From: Flavobacterium sp. UBA7663
GTDB taxonomy: Bacteria; Bacteroidota; Bacteroidia; Flavobacteriales; Flavobacteriaceae
Length of the DNA stretch: 64,000 bases
Direction: 5' to 3'
Assembly: GCF_002483315.1 (NCBI RefSeq)
Contig: NZ_DLHR01000028.1
Span: 167,008-231,007, forward strand
Below the pieces are notes generated by a model. That model had not been told where the DNA came from, ran no database searches, and saw only the letters and a list, made by a program, of their open reading frames with translations. The translations under genes and the position numbers were made by a program. Positions within the stretch are counted from its first letter, which is position 1; each line of letters opens with the position of its first letter. Below are positions 8,554 through 18,551 of this stretch, one piece after another.

Positions 8554-9561
8554 CTACTTCGCTTTCGCCATAAATTCCTCTGCTTTTTCTACCATGTTTT
8601 TGCTTCCGCAGAAGAACGGAACGCGTTGGTGTAATTCGGTTGGTTGAATTTCCATAATTCTACCAAAACCATCCGAAGCTTTTCCTCCTGCTTGTTCAGC
8701 AATAAAAGCCATTGGATTACATTCGTACAACAAACGTAATTTACCATTTGGTGTTTTTGAAGTAGTTGGATATAAGTAAATTCCGCCTTTAATCATGTTT
8801 CTATGGAAATCGGAAACTAAACTTCCTATATATCTTGATGTATAAGGTCTGTCGCCTTCTTCTAACTGGCAATATTTAATGTAATCTTTCACTCCTTGTG
8901 GAAAATGAACGTAATTTCCTTCGTTAATCGAATAAATTTTTCCGTCCTCCGAATATTTCATATTTGGGTGCGACAAATAGAATGTTCCGATTGCTGGATT
9001 TAATGTAAATCCGTTTACGCCATCGCCTGTTGTGTACACCAACATAGTTGAAGTTCCATAAATTACATAACCTGCCGCTACTTGATTTACGCCTGGCTGT
9101 AAGAAATCTTCAATAGTTACTGGAGTTCCAACCGGTGTAATTCTTCTGAAAACTGAAAAAATCGTTCCCACTGAAACATTTACATCAATATTAGAAGAAC
9201 CATCTAACGGATCCATCAAAACGACATATTTGTTATTGTGTGAATTATCCGAACCAGCCACAGTGATGAAATCATCATTTTCTTCCGAACCAATTCCGCA
9301 TACAATTTCACGATTAATTAAAGTTTGAATAAAAACTTCATTGGCGTAAACGTCTAATTTTTGTTGGTCTTCTCCTTGAATGTTTTGTTCTCCGGCAGCA
9401 CCAACAATATCCACTAATCCGGCTTTGTTTACCTTATAGTTTACTACTTTGGCTGCCAAACGAATTGAGTTAATAATACGAGATAATTCTCCTGTTGAGT
9501 ACTGAAACGAATTTTGATGTTCAATAATGAATTCGCCTAACGTTCTATTTCTTTCTTCCAT
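8554..9561 (-). CDS. fbp: Fructose-1,6-bisphosphatase class 1
   Basis: This 335-residue enzyme hydrolyses fructose 1,6-bisphosphate to fructose 6-phosphate in gluconeogenesis. The metal and phosphate signature MDPLDGSSNIDVNVSVGTIF is complete, preceded by IGSEEND. KLRLLYECNPMAFIAEQAGG near the C-terminus is the usual final block. I start it at MEERNRTLGEF (9561). An upstream in-frame start at 9594 would add 11 residues with no family counterpart. Confidence 0.95.
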   Translation of the reverse strand: MEERNRTLGEFIIEHQNSFQYSTGELSRIINSIRLAAKVVNYKVNKAGLVDIVGAAGEQNIQGEDQQKLDVYANEVFIQTLINREIVCGIGSEENDDFITVAGSDNSHNNKYVVLMDPLDGSSNIDVNVSVGTIFSVFRRITPVGTPVTIEDFLQPGVNQVAAGYVIYGTSTMLVYTTGDGVNGFTLNPAIGTFYLSHPNMKYSEDGKIYSINEGNYVHFPQGVKDYIKYCQLEEGDRPYTSRYIGSLVSDFHRNMIKGGIYLYPTTSKTPNGKLRLLYECNPMAFIAEQAGGKASDGFGRIMEIQPTELHQRVPFFCGSKNMVEKAEEFMAKAK

Positions 9562-9627
9562 TTCGAAAACGATGTAGTTGTGTTTAAGGCACAAATATCG
9601 GTAAATTTGTGAAATCAGAGAATTAAT

Positions 9628-9659
9628 TTGAAAAGATGTTTAAGTTAATTTTACTTTTG
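9628..9659 (+). promoter_or_regulatory. Promoter for the GNAT gene
   Basis: TTG at 9628-9630 and TACTTTTG at 9652-9659 are separated by 21 bp, a full match to the Bacteroidota -33/-7 consensus. The ATG follows 16 bp after the -7 box. Confidence 0.7.
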
Positions 9660-9675
9660 TAAAAAATTACGAAAA

Positions 9676-10176
9676 ATGATTATCAGAAAAGCCACAAAAA
9701 ACGACATGCCATCCGTTTTAGAATTGATTCAAGAATTAGCTACTTTTGAAAAAGAACCTGATGCTGTTGTCGTTACTGTTGCTGATTTAATTCGCGATGG
9801 TTTTTCAGAAAATCCGCTTTTTCAGTGTTTTGTTGCCGAAGTTGATGGCGACCCGAGCCAAAGCGAACAGGCGAAGCAAATTATCGGAATGGCTTTATAC
9901 TATTATCGTTATTCGACTTGGAAAGGAAAAACCATCCATTTAGAAGATTTAATTGTAAAAGAAAACAAACGCGGAACAGGTGCTGGCTTTGCGCTTTACA
10001 AAGAAATCATCAAACAAGGAAAAGCAGAAAATGTCCGCAGAATCGAATGGAATGTTTTAGACTGGAACACACCAGCTATTGATTTCTATGAAAAATCAGG
10101 CGCTAAAGTTTTAGGCGATTGGCGTGTGGTACACATGGACGACAAAGGAATAGAACGATTTTTGATTGAAGATTAA
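9676..10176 (+). CDS. GNAT acetyltransferase, spermidine/diamine acetyltransferase-like
   Basis: This 166-residue protein has the full GNAT fold: IHLEDLIVKENKRGTGAGFA is motif A with the acetyl-CoA loop, and EWNVLDWNTPAIDFYEKSGA is motif B. The pattern follows the SSAT (diamine N-acetyltransferase) group, so a small amine is a reasonable substrate, though not proven. Residues of about 58-68 (GDPSQSEQAKQ) are an extra loop before the strand IIGMALYYY, and the DNA encoding it (about 9847-9880) is visibly more GC-rich than its surroundings. Confidence 0.88.
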   Translation: MIIRKATKNDMPSVLELIQELATFEKEPDAVVVTVADLIRDGFSENPLFQCFVAEVDGDPSQSEQAKQIIGMALYYYRYSTWKGKTIHLEDLIVKENKRGTGAGFALYKEIIKQGKAENVRRIEWNVLDWNTPAIDFYEKSGAKVLGDWRVVHMDDKGIERFLIED

Positions 10177-10201
10177 CGATTTAAGATTTTTGAAGTAAAT
10201 A

Positions 10202-10216
10202 CTAATTGACACATTG
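10202..10216 (+). repeat. Interspersed repeat, family C, copy 1
   Basis: CTAATTGACACATTG is the exact reverse complement of 47465-47479. It sits in a run of related units (GGCTAATTGCCATATTGACTAATTG) between the GNAT and aspartate kinase genes. Confidence 0.55.
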
Positions 10217-10245
10217 GCTAATTGCCATATTGACTAATTGAACTC

Positions 10246-11499
10246 ATGAAAATATTCAAATTTGGAGGCGCATCGGTTAAAGATGCCGAAGGCGTAAAAA
10301 ACGTATTACATGTTTTAAACACAGTAGGACACGAAGATGTTTTATTGGTAATTTCCGCTATGGGAAAAACCACAAATGCATTAGAAGTGGTAATCAAAAA
10401 TTACTTTGATAAATCGAAGGAATTACACGCATCGCTTCAAGAAGTTCGAAAGTACCACAACCAAATTTTATTAGACTTATTTGAAGACGAAGATCACGAT
10501 GTGTTTTTTGATGTAAACGCTCATTTTGATGATTTAGAATATTTTATTCGCAGTAACAAATCGCCAAATTATAGTTTTGTTTACGATCAAGTGGTGAGTA
10601 TTGGAGAATTAGTTTCCACTACGATTGTAAGTCATTATTTCAATTATAGTGGCTTAAAAAACAATTGGATTGATGTTCGCCCATTAATTAAAACCGACAA
10701 CAATTACCGCGATGCGCAAGTAGATTGGGAAACCACTCAAAAGTTAATTTCAAAAGGTGTTAAAAAGAAAACCCTAAATATCACACAAGGATTTTTAGGT
10801 TCGGATGAGAATAATTTTACGACTACTTTAGGTCGTGAAGGTTCGGATTACACGGCTGCGATTTTTGCGTATTGTTTAGGTGCCGAAAGCGTTACCATTT
10901 GGAAAGACGTTCCTGGAGTTTTAAATGCCGATCCAAGATATTTTGAAAATGCGGTTTTGTTGAACCAAATTTCATACAGAGAAGCTATTGAGTTAGCTTT
11001 TTATGGAGCTTCGGTAATTCATCCAAAAACGTTACAACCTTTACAGAAAAAGGAAATTCCGTTGTTTGTAAAATCGTTTATCAATCCAACATTACCAGGA
11101 ACTAGTGTTTCAAAAGGAGCTGATTTAGAACCACACACGCCTTGTTTTATTGTGAAGAAAAACCAATTATTGTTATCGTTATCGTCTATTGATTTCGATT
11201 TCATTATGGAAAATCACATTAGTGAAATCTTTGCTTTGTTTGCGAAATTCAAAGTAAAAGTGAATTTAATTCAAAACACGGCAATTAGTTTTTCAGTTTG
11301 TATCGAAGACAAGTACAACAACTTTGAAGAGTTACGAAAAGTATTAGCAAAGAAATTCAAAGTTTCCTATAACGAAAATGTATCACTTTACACCATCAGA
11401 CATTTTGATGAAAATGCTTCAAAAGTAGTAGAAACAAACAAAACAATATTGTTGCGTCAGATTTCGAGAGAAACGATGCAGGTGATTACTAAGGAGTAG
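10246..11499 (+). CDS. Aspartate kinase (monofunctional)
   Basis: This 417-residue enzyme phosphorylates aspartate, the first step to lysine, methionine, threonine and diaminopimelate. The N-terminus MKIFKFGGASV is the nucleotide-binding signature, and GREGSDYTAAIFAYCLGAE with WKDVPGVLNADPR completes the kinase domain. The remaining 120 residues form a short ACT-like regulatory region. It lacks a homoserine dehydrogenase domain. The next enzyme of the pathway, asd, is encoded at 30702. The precise isoform symbol is uncertain. Confidence 0.93.
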   Translation: MKIFKFGGASVKDAEGVKNVLHVLNTVGHEDVLLVISAMGKTTNALEVVIKNYFDKSKELHASLQEVRKYHNQILLDLFEDEDHDVFFDVNAHFDDLEYFIRSNKSPNYSFVYDQVVSIGELVSTTIVSHYFNYSGLKNNWIDVRPLIKTDNNYRDAQVDWETTQKLISKGVKKKTLNITQGFLGSDENNFTTTLGREGSDYTAAIFAYCLGAESVTIWKDVPGVLNADPRYFENAVLLNQISYREAIELAFYGASVIHPKTLQPLQKKEIPLFVKSFINPTLPGTSVSKGADLEPHTPCFIVKKNQLLLSLSSIDFDFIMENHISEIFALFAKFKVKVNLIQNTAISFSVCIEDKYNNFEELRKVLAKKFKVSYNENVSLYTIRHFDENASKVVETNKTILLRQISRETMQVITKE

Positions 11500-11514
11500 T
11501 TTTAAAATAAATTA

Positions 11515-11560
11515 CCGCTGATTCGCAGATTATTATTTAAAAAAATCAGCGAATCAGCGG
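11515..11560. repeat. Inverted repeat with 17-nt arms
   Basis: CCGCTGATTCGCAGATT (11515-11531) pairs with AATCAGCGAATCAGCGG (11544-11560) with one mismatch and a 12-nt loop. No long T run follows, so it looks more like a palindromic intergenic repeat than a terminator. It lies just after the aspartate kinase gene. Confidence 0.75.
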
Positions 11561-11598
11561 TTCAAACAAAATCATTCCTTTTTTCCAACAATAAATAC

Positions 11599-11606
11599 TA
11601 CTTTTG
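11599..11606 (+). promoter_or_regulatory. -7 box for the large barrel gene
   Basis: TACTTTTG matches TAnnTTTG and ends 22 bp before the ATG at 11629. No -33 TTG is evident. Confidence 0.45.
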
Positions 11607-11628
11607 AAGATTCGGAGTTATAGTATTT

Positions 11629-14600
11629 ATGCAAAAAATTGTTTTTTTAGCGGGATTTCTGTTGTGTTTTTTGAGCGGTTTTGCTCAAGAGACATTACAA
11701 TCCTATCCGACTAAAAAAATTGCGTTTTCTAAAGACACGATTTCAATAGAAAAATTCAGTTTAAACAATTCCTTTTTCGAAATTAAAGACAAAAACGGAA
11801 AAATCATTGATACGAGCTTTTACAAAGTAAATTTCCAAAAAGGAACTTTGGTTTTCACCAAAGAAATCAATACTTCTGATTCTTTAGTAGTTCGCTATTC
11901 TAAATTTCCAGAGTTTTTAACCAAAACGTATTCTATTTATGATGACGATAAAGTGGTTTCAAACGAAGCTGGAAAATTAGTCGTTTTCAAAAAAGACAAA
12001 AACACCAAATTCAAGCCTTTCGACGGATTGAATACTTCGGGAAGTATTACACGTGGCGTAACCGTTGGAAACAATCAAAACACGGTGGTGAATTCGAATT
12101 TAGATTTGCAAATCACAGGAAAAATTTCGGATAAAGTCAGTTTGCGTGCTTCCATTCAAGACAGCAATATTCCGTTGCAGGAAGGTGGTTATTCGCAAAA
12201 ATTGGATGAGTTTGATCAAATTTTCATCGAATTATTTTCGGATAAATGGAACATTCGTGCGGGTGATTTATTTTTGGAAAACAGAAAATCAGCTTTCCTT
12301 AATTTCAATAAAAAAGTACAAGGATTATCTACTCGTTTTACCTTTGGAACACCTGATAAAAAAACCGAAGTAGTTGCTTCTGGCGCTTTGGTACGTGGAC
12401 AATATGCGCGAAGTAGTTTTGTTGGTCAAGAAGGAAATCAAGGACCGTATAAATTGCGTGGAAATAATAACGAATTATACGTTTTAGTAATTTCTGGTTC
12501 GGAACGGGTTTATGTGAACGGAATTTTGAAAACGCGTGGAGAAAACAACGATTATATCATCGATTACAATGCTGGAGAAATCATTTTTACTTCTTTATTT
12601 CCGATTACTTCCGAAATGCGAATCAATGTAGAATATCAATACACCGATAGAAATTTTACCCGATTTATAACATATGGCGGAATTTCGCACGAGCGAGAAA
12701 ATTGGCAAATTGGTGGTTATGTCTATTCAGAAAGTGATGTAAAAAATCAGCCGTTGCAACAAAATTTATCTTCGGAACAAATTGATATTTTACAAAACGC
12801 TGGTGATGATATTTCGCAAATGAATAGTCCTTCAGCGTATTTGGATTCTTATTCCGAAAATAAAATTTTGTACAAAAAAGTGATTATTGGAGCTGATGAA
12901 GTGTTTGAATATTCGAATAATCCAACAGACGAATTGTACAATGTGCGATTTTCTTTGGTAGGAAATTTTCAAGGAAATTATGTTTTGGTCAACAATCAAG
13001 CCATTGGAAAAATTTATGAATATGTAACGCCAATCGGAGGAATTCCGCAAGGAAATTATGAACCAATTGTCCGTTTGATTGCGCCTACAAAAATTCAAAT
13101 GGCAACGATTTTAGGAAAATACAATCCGAGTGAGAAAACACTTTTAGATTTTGAAGTAGCATTAAGTAACAGCGACCAAAATTTATATTCGAATTTAGAC
13201 GACAATAACAATAAAGGTTTTGCTGGGAAATTCAACGGAAAACAACGCCTTTTTGATGGAAAAACTAAGATTGATGCGTTTGCGAATTATCAGTTGGTGC
13301 AAGAAAATTTCAAAACGATTGAACGTTTGTACAATATTGAATTTAACAGAGATTGGAATATTACTTCGACTTTATTAGGTAATCAAAGTTTTTTGACTTC
13401 GGGATTGGATTTTAATTTCAATAACAAAGGAAAAGCGATATATCAGTTTGAAAATTTAGCTTTTGGCGATGCTTTTTCGGGAAATAAACATACTTTTTCA
13501 GGAAGATATGCTACCAAAAATTGGATGATTTGGAGTAATTCAAGCATAATGAAAAGCGATTCCGAACTTTCAAATTCGTCTTTTTCTCGAAGCGAAAATC
13601 GATCGTCGTATAAATTGGGTAAAAATTGGGTTGGTGCCACAGTGAATTTAGAAGACAATTCGGAAAAACTGAAAGCAACCAATACATTTTCGGCGTTAAG
13701 CCAACGTTTTTTAGAATATGGCGCTTTTGTAGGAAGAGGTGATTCAACAAAGGTTTTTGTGGAATTGGGATTTTTACAACGCCAAAATGATAGTTTGCAA
13801 AACAACCGAATTGAACGTGTAAATCATTCGAATTCGTATTACTTAAAATCTCAATTAATTAAAACCGAAAAAAGCAATTTGAGCGTGTTTTTGAATTATC
13901 GTACTTTGAAATATGAAGATTCAAACTTAAAAGACGAACCATCGTTGAATTCACGAATTTTGTATTCCGATAGATTTTTTGGACAATTGATTCAAACTAC
14001 AACCGCCTATGAAACCAGTTCGGGAACGATAGCACAACAAGAATTTACCTATTTACAAGTAGAACCTGGACAAGGTGTTTACATGTGGAACGATTATAAT
14101 GGTAATGGAATTCAGGAATTGCAAGAATTTGAAATTGCTCCGTATTCTGATTTAGCAATTTATGTTCGAGTGTTTTTACCAAATCAGGTTTTTGTACGAA
14201 CGCATCAAAATAAATTCTCACAGGCGTTGAATTTTAATTTTAACCAATGGCAAAATGAAAGTGGTTTTAAGAAATTTGCTTCGCACTTTTACAATCAAAC
14301 TTCGTTTTTAATAGAACGTAAAATTAGAAGAGATGGTTCTAATTTCGATTTGAATCCGTTTTCAAAAAATGATGATGAGTTGATTGGTTTGAATACGAAT
14401 TTTAGAAATAGTTTGTTTTTTAATCGCGGAAAACAATATCATTCCACCACTTATTCTTTCTTAATTAATGAAAGTCAAAATTTACTTTCTGTAGGGAGTA
14501 TTTCGGCTAAAAATCAATCACATCAATTGCAATATCAGCATTTGGTAAAGAAAAGTTGGTTGTTTAATTTTTCAGGAAGCACTACTAAAACTGAATCTAC

Positions 14601-15033
14601 TTCTGAGAATTATCCAAATCGAAATTTTGAGATTGAAAGTTATCAATTAGAACCGAAAATTGGCTATTTGTTTTCCAAAAACGCGAGTTGGGATATTTTT
14701 TATGAATTTCAACAAAAAGAAAATCAAATTGGCGCTTTTGAAACGTTAAAACAAACACGTTTAGGAACATCGTTTACCTTCAACAGCGAAAAAGGATTTA
14801 GCATGAATGGCGAGTTTTCAATGTACAAGAATACATATGAAGGAAACGCCTTATCAGCAGTAGGCTTTCAAATGTTAGAAGGTTTACAGCCTGGCAAAAA
14901 TCAAACATGGAGACTGCTTTTACAGAAAAATTTGACCCAATATTTAGATATTAATATTAATTATCAAGGTAGAAATAGCGAAACCAGTAAAACGATTCAC
15001 ACAGGAAACATCCAATTAAGAGCGTTTTTTTAG
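11629..15033 (+). CDS. Large outer-membrane beta-barrel-like protein, unknown function
   Basis: This 1134-residue protein has a signal peptide (ends GFAQ at residue 20) and is then rich in alternating polar/aromatic beta strands to the last residues, which end in the aromatic LRAFF, as many outer-membrane barrels do. Conserved-looking blocks are SGSITRGVTVGNNQN, FIELFSDKWNIRAGDL and RVYVNGILKTRGENNDY. DYNGNGIQELQEFE around residue 822 resembles a calcium-binding EF-hand loop. I do not recognise an assigned family. The T9SS type B protein 62 bp downstream is probably co-expressed, so a role in surface export or anchoring is an inference. Confidence 0.7.
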   Translation: MQKIVFLAGFLLCFLSGFAQETLQSYPTKKIAFSKDTISIEKFSLNNSFFEIKDKNGKIIDTSFYKVNFQKGTLVFTKEINTSDSLVVRYSKFPEFLTKTYSIYDDDKVVSNEAGKLVVFKKDKNTKFKPFDGLNTSGSITRGVTVGNNQNTVVNSNLDLQITGKISDKVSLRASIQDSNIPLQEGGYSQKLDEFDQIFIELFSDKWNIRAGDLFLENRKSAFLNFNKKVQGLSTRFTFGTPDKKTEVVASGALVRGQYARSSFVGQEGNQGPYKLRGNNNELYVLVISGSERVYVNGILKTRGENNDYIIDYNAGEIIFTSLFPITSEMRINVEYQYTDRNFTRFITYGGISHERENWQIGGYVYSESDVKNQPLQQNLSSEQIDILQNAGDDISQMNSPSAYLDSYSENKILYKKVIIGADEVFEYSNNPTDELYNVRFSLVGNFQGNYVLVNNQAIGKIYEYVTPIGGIPQGNYEPIVRLIAPTKIQMATILGKYNPSEKTLLDFEVALSNSDQNLYSNLDDNNNKGFAGKFNGKQRLFDGKTKIDAFANYQLVQENFKTIERLYNIEFNRDWNITSTLLGNQSFLTSGLDFNFNNKGKAIYQFENLAFGDAFSGNKHTFSGRYATKNWMIWSNSSIMKSDSELSNSSFSRSENRSSYKLGKNWVGATVNLEDNSEKLKATNTFSALSQRFLEYGAFVGRGDSTKVFVELGFLQRQNDSLQNNRIERVNHSNSYYLKSQLIKTEKSNLSVFLNYRTLKYEDSNLKDEPSLNSRILYSDRFFGQLIQTTTAYETSSGTIAQQEFTYLQVEPGQGVYMWNDYNGNGIQELQEFEIAPYSDLAIYVRVFLPNQVFVRTHQNKFSQALNFNFNQWQNESGFKKFASHFYNQTSFLIERKIRRDGSNFDLNPFSKNDDELIGLNTNFRNSLFFNRGKQYHSTTYSFLINESQNLLSVGSISAKNQSHQLQYQHLVKKSWLFNFSGSTTKTESTSENYPNRNFEIESYQLEPKIGYLFSKNASWDIFYEFQQKENQIGAFETLKQTRLGTSFTFNSEKGFSMNGEFSMYKNTYEGNALSAVGFQMLEGLQPGKNQTWRLLLQKNLTQYLDININYQGRNSETSKTIHTGNIQLRAFF

Positions 15034-15095
15034 TTAATATTTAGATTAATTCTACATTTCTACTTAATTTTACAAGCTTATTTCAATTTTTTACA

Positions 15096-18000
15096 ATGAA
15101 GAATCTTCTAATAAAATTATTTTTTATTTTATTTATAAACTTTGGTTTTAGTCAGTTAAGTAGTAAACACTGGTTACCGCCTTTGCATTGTAGAGATGCT
15201 TCTTCTGTGGCTGACCACTATTTATACTTGTCCACTCAGGAAACAACTCCTTTTCAAGTTACAGTTACAGATGGCGCTGGAAACCCTTTTGGAGCAAGCC
15301 CATATACTATTTCAGCTACTACTCCCTTAACAATAGATATTGGATTTGGACAAAACACAAAAATGTTTGTTGGACAAGAAAATGTAAACATTGTTTTAAG
15401 TGATAGCGGAATTATTTTGGAAGGACCCAAGGATTTTTATGTAAGTTTTAGAGTTAGGTCGCAAAACCACGCCGAAATGTTAGTTTCAAAAGGAAGACCA
15501 GGAATAGGAACAAGTTTTAGATTAGGACACATCATAAACGAAAGCTTTGATCCACGAAAATCATTTGTTACAAGTGTGATGGCAACAGAAGACAATACCA
15601 ACATAACTTTGTCTGATTATGACCCAAATGTTATTTTTACCACAAGTACGGGTTTTATAAATGCCGCTTCTCAAAGTTTCTTATTAAATGCCGGACAAAG
15701 TATTATTTTTACAGGTTATAGCGATACTTTTGAAAATTTAGATGGTGCTATTGGAGCTTTAATAAGTTCTGACAAACCTGTAGCAGTTAATAGCGGTAAT
15801 GCTTTAGGTGGAATTGAATCAAGTAGAGCTGATTTTGCTCTTGATCAAATTGTTTCGTCCTCGCAAATAGGAAATGAATATATATTTATTGAAGGAAACG
15901 GGCTTGCTTCTATGGAATTACCCTTAATTGTAGCTAATGAGGATAATACCGAAATATTTGTCAATGGTTCTGCAACTCCAAATGCTACTATAAATGCTGG
16001 TGATTATTATTTAGTTGATAATTCCTTTTACCAAGGCACAACAAATAGAAATATTTATGTTAGAACTTCAAAAAACGTATACGCTTATCAATTACTAGGT
16101 GGCGGAAATGATACAGCCACAGCAGGATTAAATTTTATTCCACCCTTGAGTTGTTTCTTTCAAAATTCGGTAAACATTCCTGACGTGAATGTGATTGGAT
16201 CAACTTCTTATAATGCCGACTTAATGGTCTTAACTTACGCTTCGGCAACAATTACTATAAATGGCGCAACTATTTCAAATACAGAAGCACAAACTGTACA
16301 AGGAAACACTGATTGGGTAACATACAGAATATCTGGGGTTAGTGGAAATGTTAATATTGAATCAACTGGACCTTTAGCTGTTGGGGTTTTTGGATATTTC
16401 AACAATGTGGCTGGTTTTGCAGGATATTATTCAGGTTTTGGAAGCAACCCAGAAGATACAGATGTTGCAGTTTGCTCTAATGAAACTGTTAATCTTTTTG
16501 AATCTATAACAGGTAACCCTGGCGAAAATGGTACTTGGACCGTTCCAACCGGTGGTGCGCCATTAAATAATGATGTTTTTGACCCAACAATCAATATTCC
16601 GGGTGAGTATATTTATCAATTTACAAAAGACTGCAACTCATCACCTACAACAATTCCTGTAAAAGTTAATGTTACCATTCAACAAGCGCCAAATGCGGGA
16701 ACAAGTTTAAATTATTCAACATGCGTAAACGCTAATTCATTTGACTTATTTACTCTATTAGGCACTACCACAACCACTGGAGGAACTTGGTCTTCTGCTC
16801 TTTCTTCTGGAACGAGCGTTTTTAATCCAGCTTTAGATTCATCAGGTGTTTATACATACACAATACCTCAAAGTGGTGCATGTCCAGAGGTTTCTGCAAG
16901 TGTTACAATAACAAATAATCCAATTCCAACCGCACCAGTGATTTCTGATTTTAGCTTGTGTGATAACAACCTTGACGGGGATGACACAAATGGATTTGTT
17001 ACTTTTGATTTAACTCAAAAAAATACTGAAATTACAACTCTTATCCCTGGATACAATATTACTTATCATGCCGATTTAACAGAAGCAATAGCCGGAAGTA
17101 ACAGCATAACTTCGACATATGCAACGAATAGAATTATTTATGTAAGATTAACAAATACAACTAACGGATGTTACTTTACTGCTACATTTAATCTAGTTGT
17201 TAATCCCAAACCTATTATAAATGCTATTGTTACTTTAAAACAGTGTGATACCGATACAGACGCAAACACAACATTCAATTTAACACAAGCTAATGTTTTA
17301 ATTTCTACAGATAGCAATTTAACCTTTTCATACCACAATAGTTTAGCGGGAGCTAATAATAACAACGACATCGTTGCTAATGAAATTGCGTTCAATGCAG
17401 CTAACGGAAGTACGGTTTGGGCAAGAATAACAAATTCAAATGGTTGTTTTAGAACTTCAAGAGTTAATTTAGTTGTTTCAGCTACAACAGTTCCTCAAAC
17501 CTATAGATATACAATTGATGATGTTTGCGACGATTATTTAAGTGCAACAGATCCTGATGGAGATGGAATAGGATATTTTAATTTAACCGAAATTGAACCT
17601 GCTTTAACAAACCAATTTCCTGCAGGTCAATCGTATACTTTTACTTATTATTTAAATCAAAATGATGCCGAAACGGAGCAAAATGCAATAATTGATATTA
17701 CAAATTTTAGAAATACAGTTGCTAGCAATCAACTTATTTGGGTTCGAATTGAAAGTAATTTATTCGAATGTGCTGGATTAGGTCCATTTTTAGAATTAAT
17801 TGTTAACCCATTACCCGATACTAATTTAGGTGATGATTTTGTTATTTGTATTGATCCAGTAACTGGAATTGGCTCTCAAACTATAAATGCAACACCAATT
17901 ACACCTGGAAATTATAGTTACGCTTGGACTCCAGCTAACCCAAGTGGAAACATACCAACTTACAACATTACCACGCCTGGAACTTACGAAGTAACCGTAA

Positions 18001-18545
18001 CTAATTTAGACACCACATGTAGTTTTACAGATTCTGTTGAAGCTACTTTTTCTTCTGAACCAGCAAGTGTTACTGCCGAACTATTAACGCCAGCTTTTTC
18101 CACTGGTTTAGCTACAATTCAAGCATTAGCAATTGGAGGATTTGGTATTTATGAATATAGCTTAAATGCTCTGGATTGGCAACCAAGTCCTGTTTTTAGT
18201 AATTTACCAAATGGATCTTACACCATTTATGTAAGAGATATTCAAGGTTGTGGCTTACTATTAACTAACACGATTCAAACCATTACTTATCCTAACTATT
18301 TTACTCCAAACGGAGATGGTTATAATGACAGATGGAATATTAATTTACCAGAAGATTATCATGGCTTAATTTCAATTTATGATCGTTATGGTAAATTGAT
18401 GAAACAAATGAGTCCAGACAGCTTAGGTTGGGACGGAACATTCAACGGAGAATTATTGCCTTCTACTGACTACTGGTTTAAAGTTGAATATGACGAGGAC
18501 AACATAAGAAAAGAATTCAAATCGCATTTTAGTTTAAAAAGATAA
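15096..18545 (+). CDS. T9SS type B sorting-domain surface protein with IgGFc-binding-like N-terminus
   Basis: This 1149-residue secreted protein has a signal peptide ending at about residue 19. The N-terminal 450 residues begin HWLPPLHCRDAS and resemble the IgGFc-binding-protein-like region found in Bacteroidota adhesins. Middle repeats have Cys-containing beta-sandwich modules with internal NPKP/NPLP ends. The last 80 residues, starting NYFTPNGDGYNDRWNI and ending in LKR, are the type B C-terminal signal recognised by the type 9 secretion system. It is expected on the cell surface or released, with adhesion or gliding as possible roles. No SprF/PorP partner gene is adjacent. Confidence 0.9.
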   Translation: MKNLLIKLFFILFINFGFSQLSSKHWLPPLHCRDASSVADHYLYLSTQETTPFQVTVTDGAGNPFGASPYTISATTPLTIDIGFGQNTKMFVGQENVNIVLSDSGIILEGPKDFYVSFRVRSQNHAEMLVSKGRPGIGTSFRLGHIINESFDPRKSFVTSVMATEDNTNITLSDYDPNVIFTTSTGFINAASQSFLLNAGQSIIFTGYSDTFENLDGAIGALISSDKPVAVNSGNALGGIESSRADFALDQIVSSSQIGNEYIFIEGNGLASMELPLIVANEDNTEIFVNGSATPNATINAGDYYLVDNSFYQGTTNRNIYVRTSKNVYAYQLLGGGNDTATAGLNFIPPLSCFFQNSVNIPDVNVIGSTSYNADLMVLTYASATITINGATISNTEAQTVQGNTDWVTYRISGVSGNVNIESTGPLAVGVFGYFNNVAGFAGYYSGFGSNPEDTDVAVCSNETVNLFESITGNPGENGTWTVPTGGAPLNNDVFDPTINIPGEYIYQFTKDCNSSPTTIPVKVNVTIQQAPNAGTSLNYSTCVNANSFDLFTLLGTTTTTGGTWSSALSSGTSVFNPALDSSGVYTYTIPQSGACPEVSASVTITNNPIPTAPVISDFSLCDNNLDGDDTNGFVTFDLTQKNTEITTLIPGYNITYHADLTEAIAGSNSITSTYATNRIIYVRLTNTTNGCYFTATFNLVVNPKPIINAIVTLKQCDTDTDANTTFNLTQANVLISTDSNLTFSYHNSLAGANNNNDIVANEIAFNAANGSTVWARITNSNGCFRTSRVNLVVSATTVPQTYRYTIDDVCDDYLSATDPDGDGIGYFNLTEIEPALTNQFPAGQSYTFTYYLNQNDAETEQNAIIDITNFRNTVASNQLIWVRIESNLFECAGLGPFLELIVNPLPDTNLGDDFVICIDPVTGIGSQTINATPITPGNYSYAWTPANPSGNIPTYNITTPGTYEVTVTNLDTTCSFTDSVEATFSSEPASVTAELLTPAFSTGLATIQALAIGGFGIYEYSLNALDWQPSPVFSNLPNGSYTIYVRDIQGCGLLLTNTIQTITYPNYFTPNGDGYNDRWNINLPEDYHGLISIYDRYGKLMKQMSPDSLGWDGTFNGELLPSTDYWFKVEYDEDNIRKEFKSHFSLKR

Positions 18546-18551
18546 TTGCAA

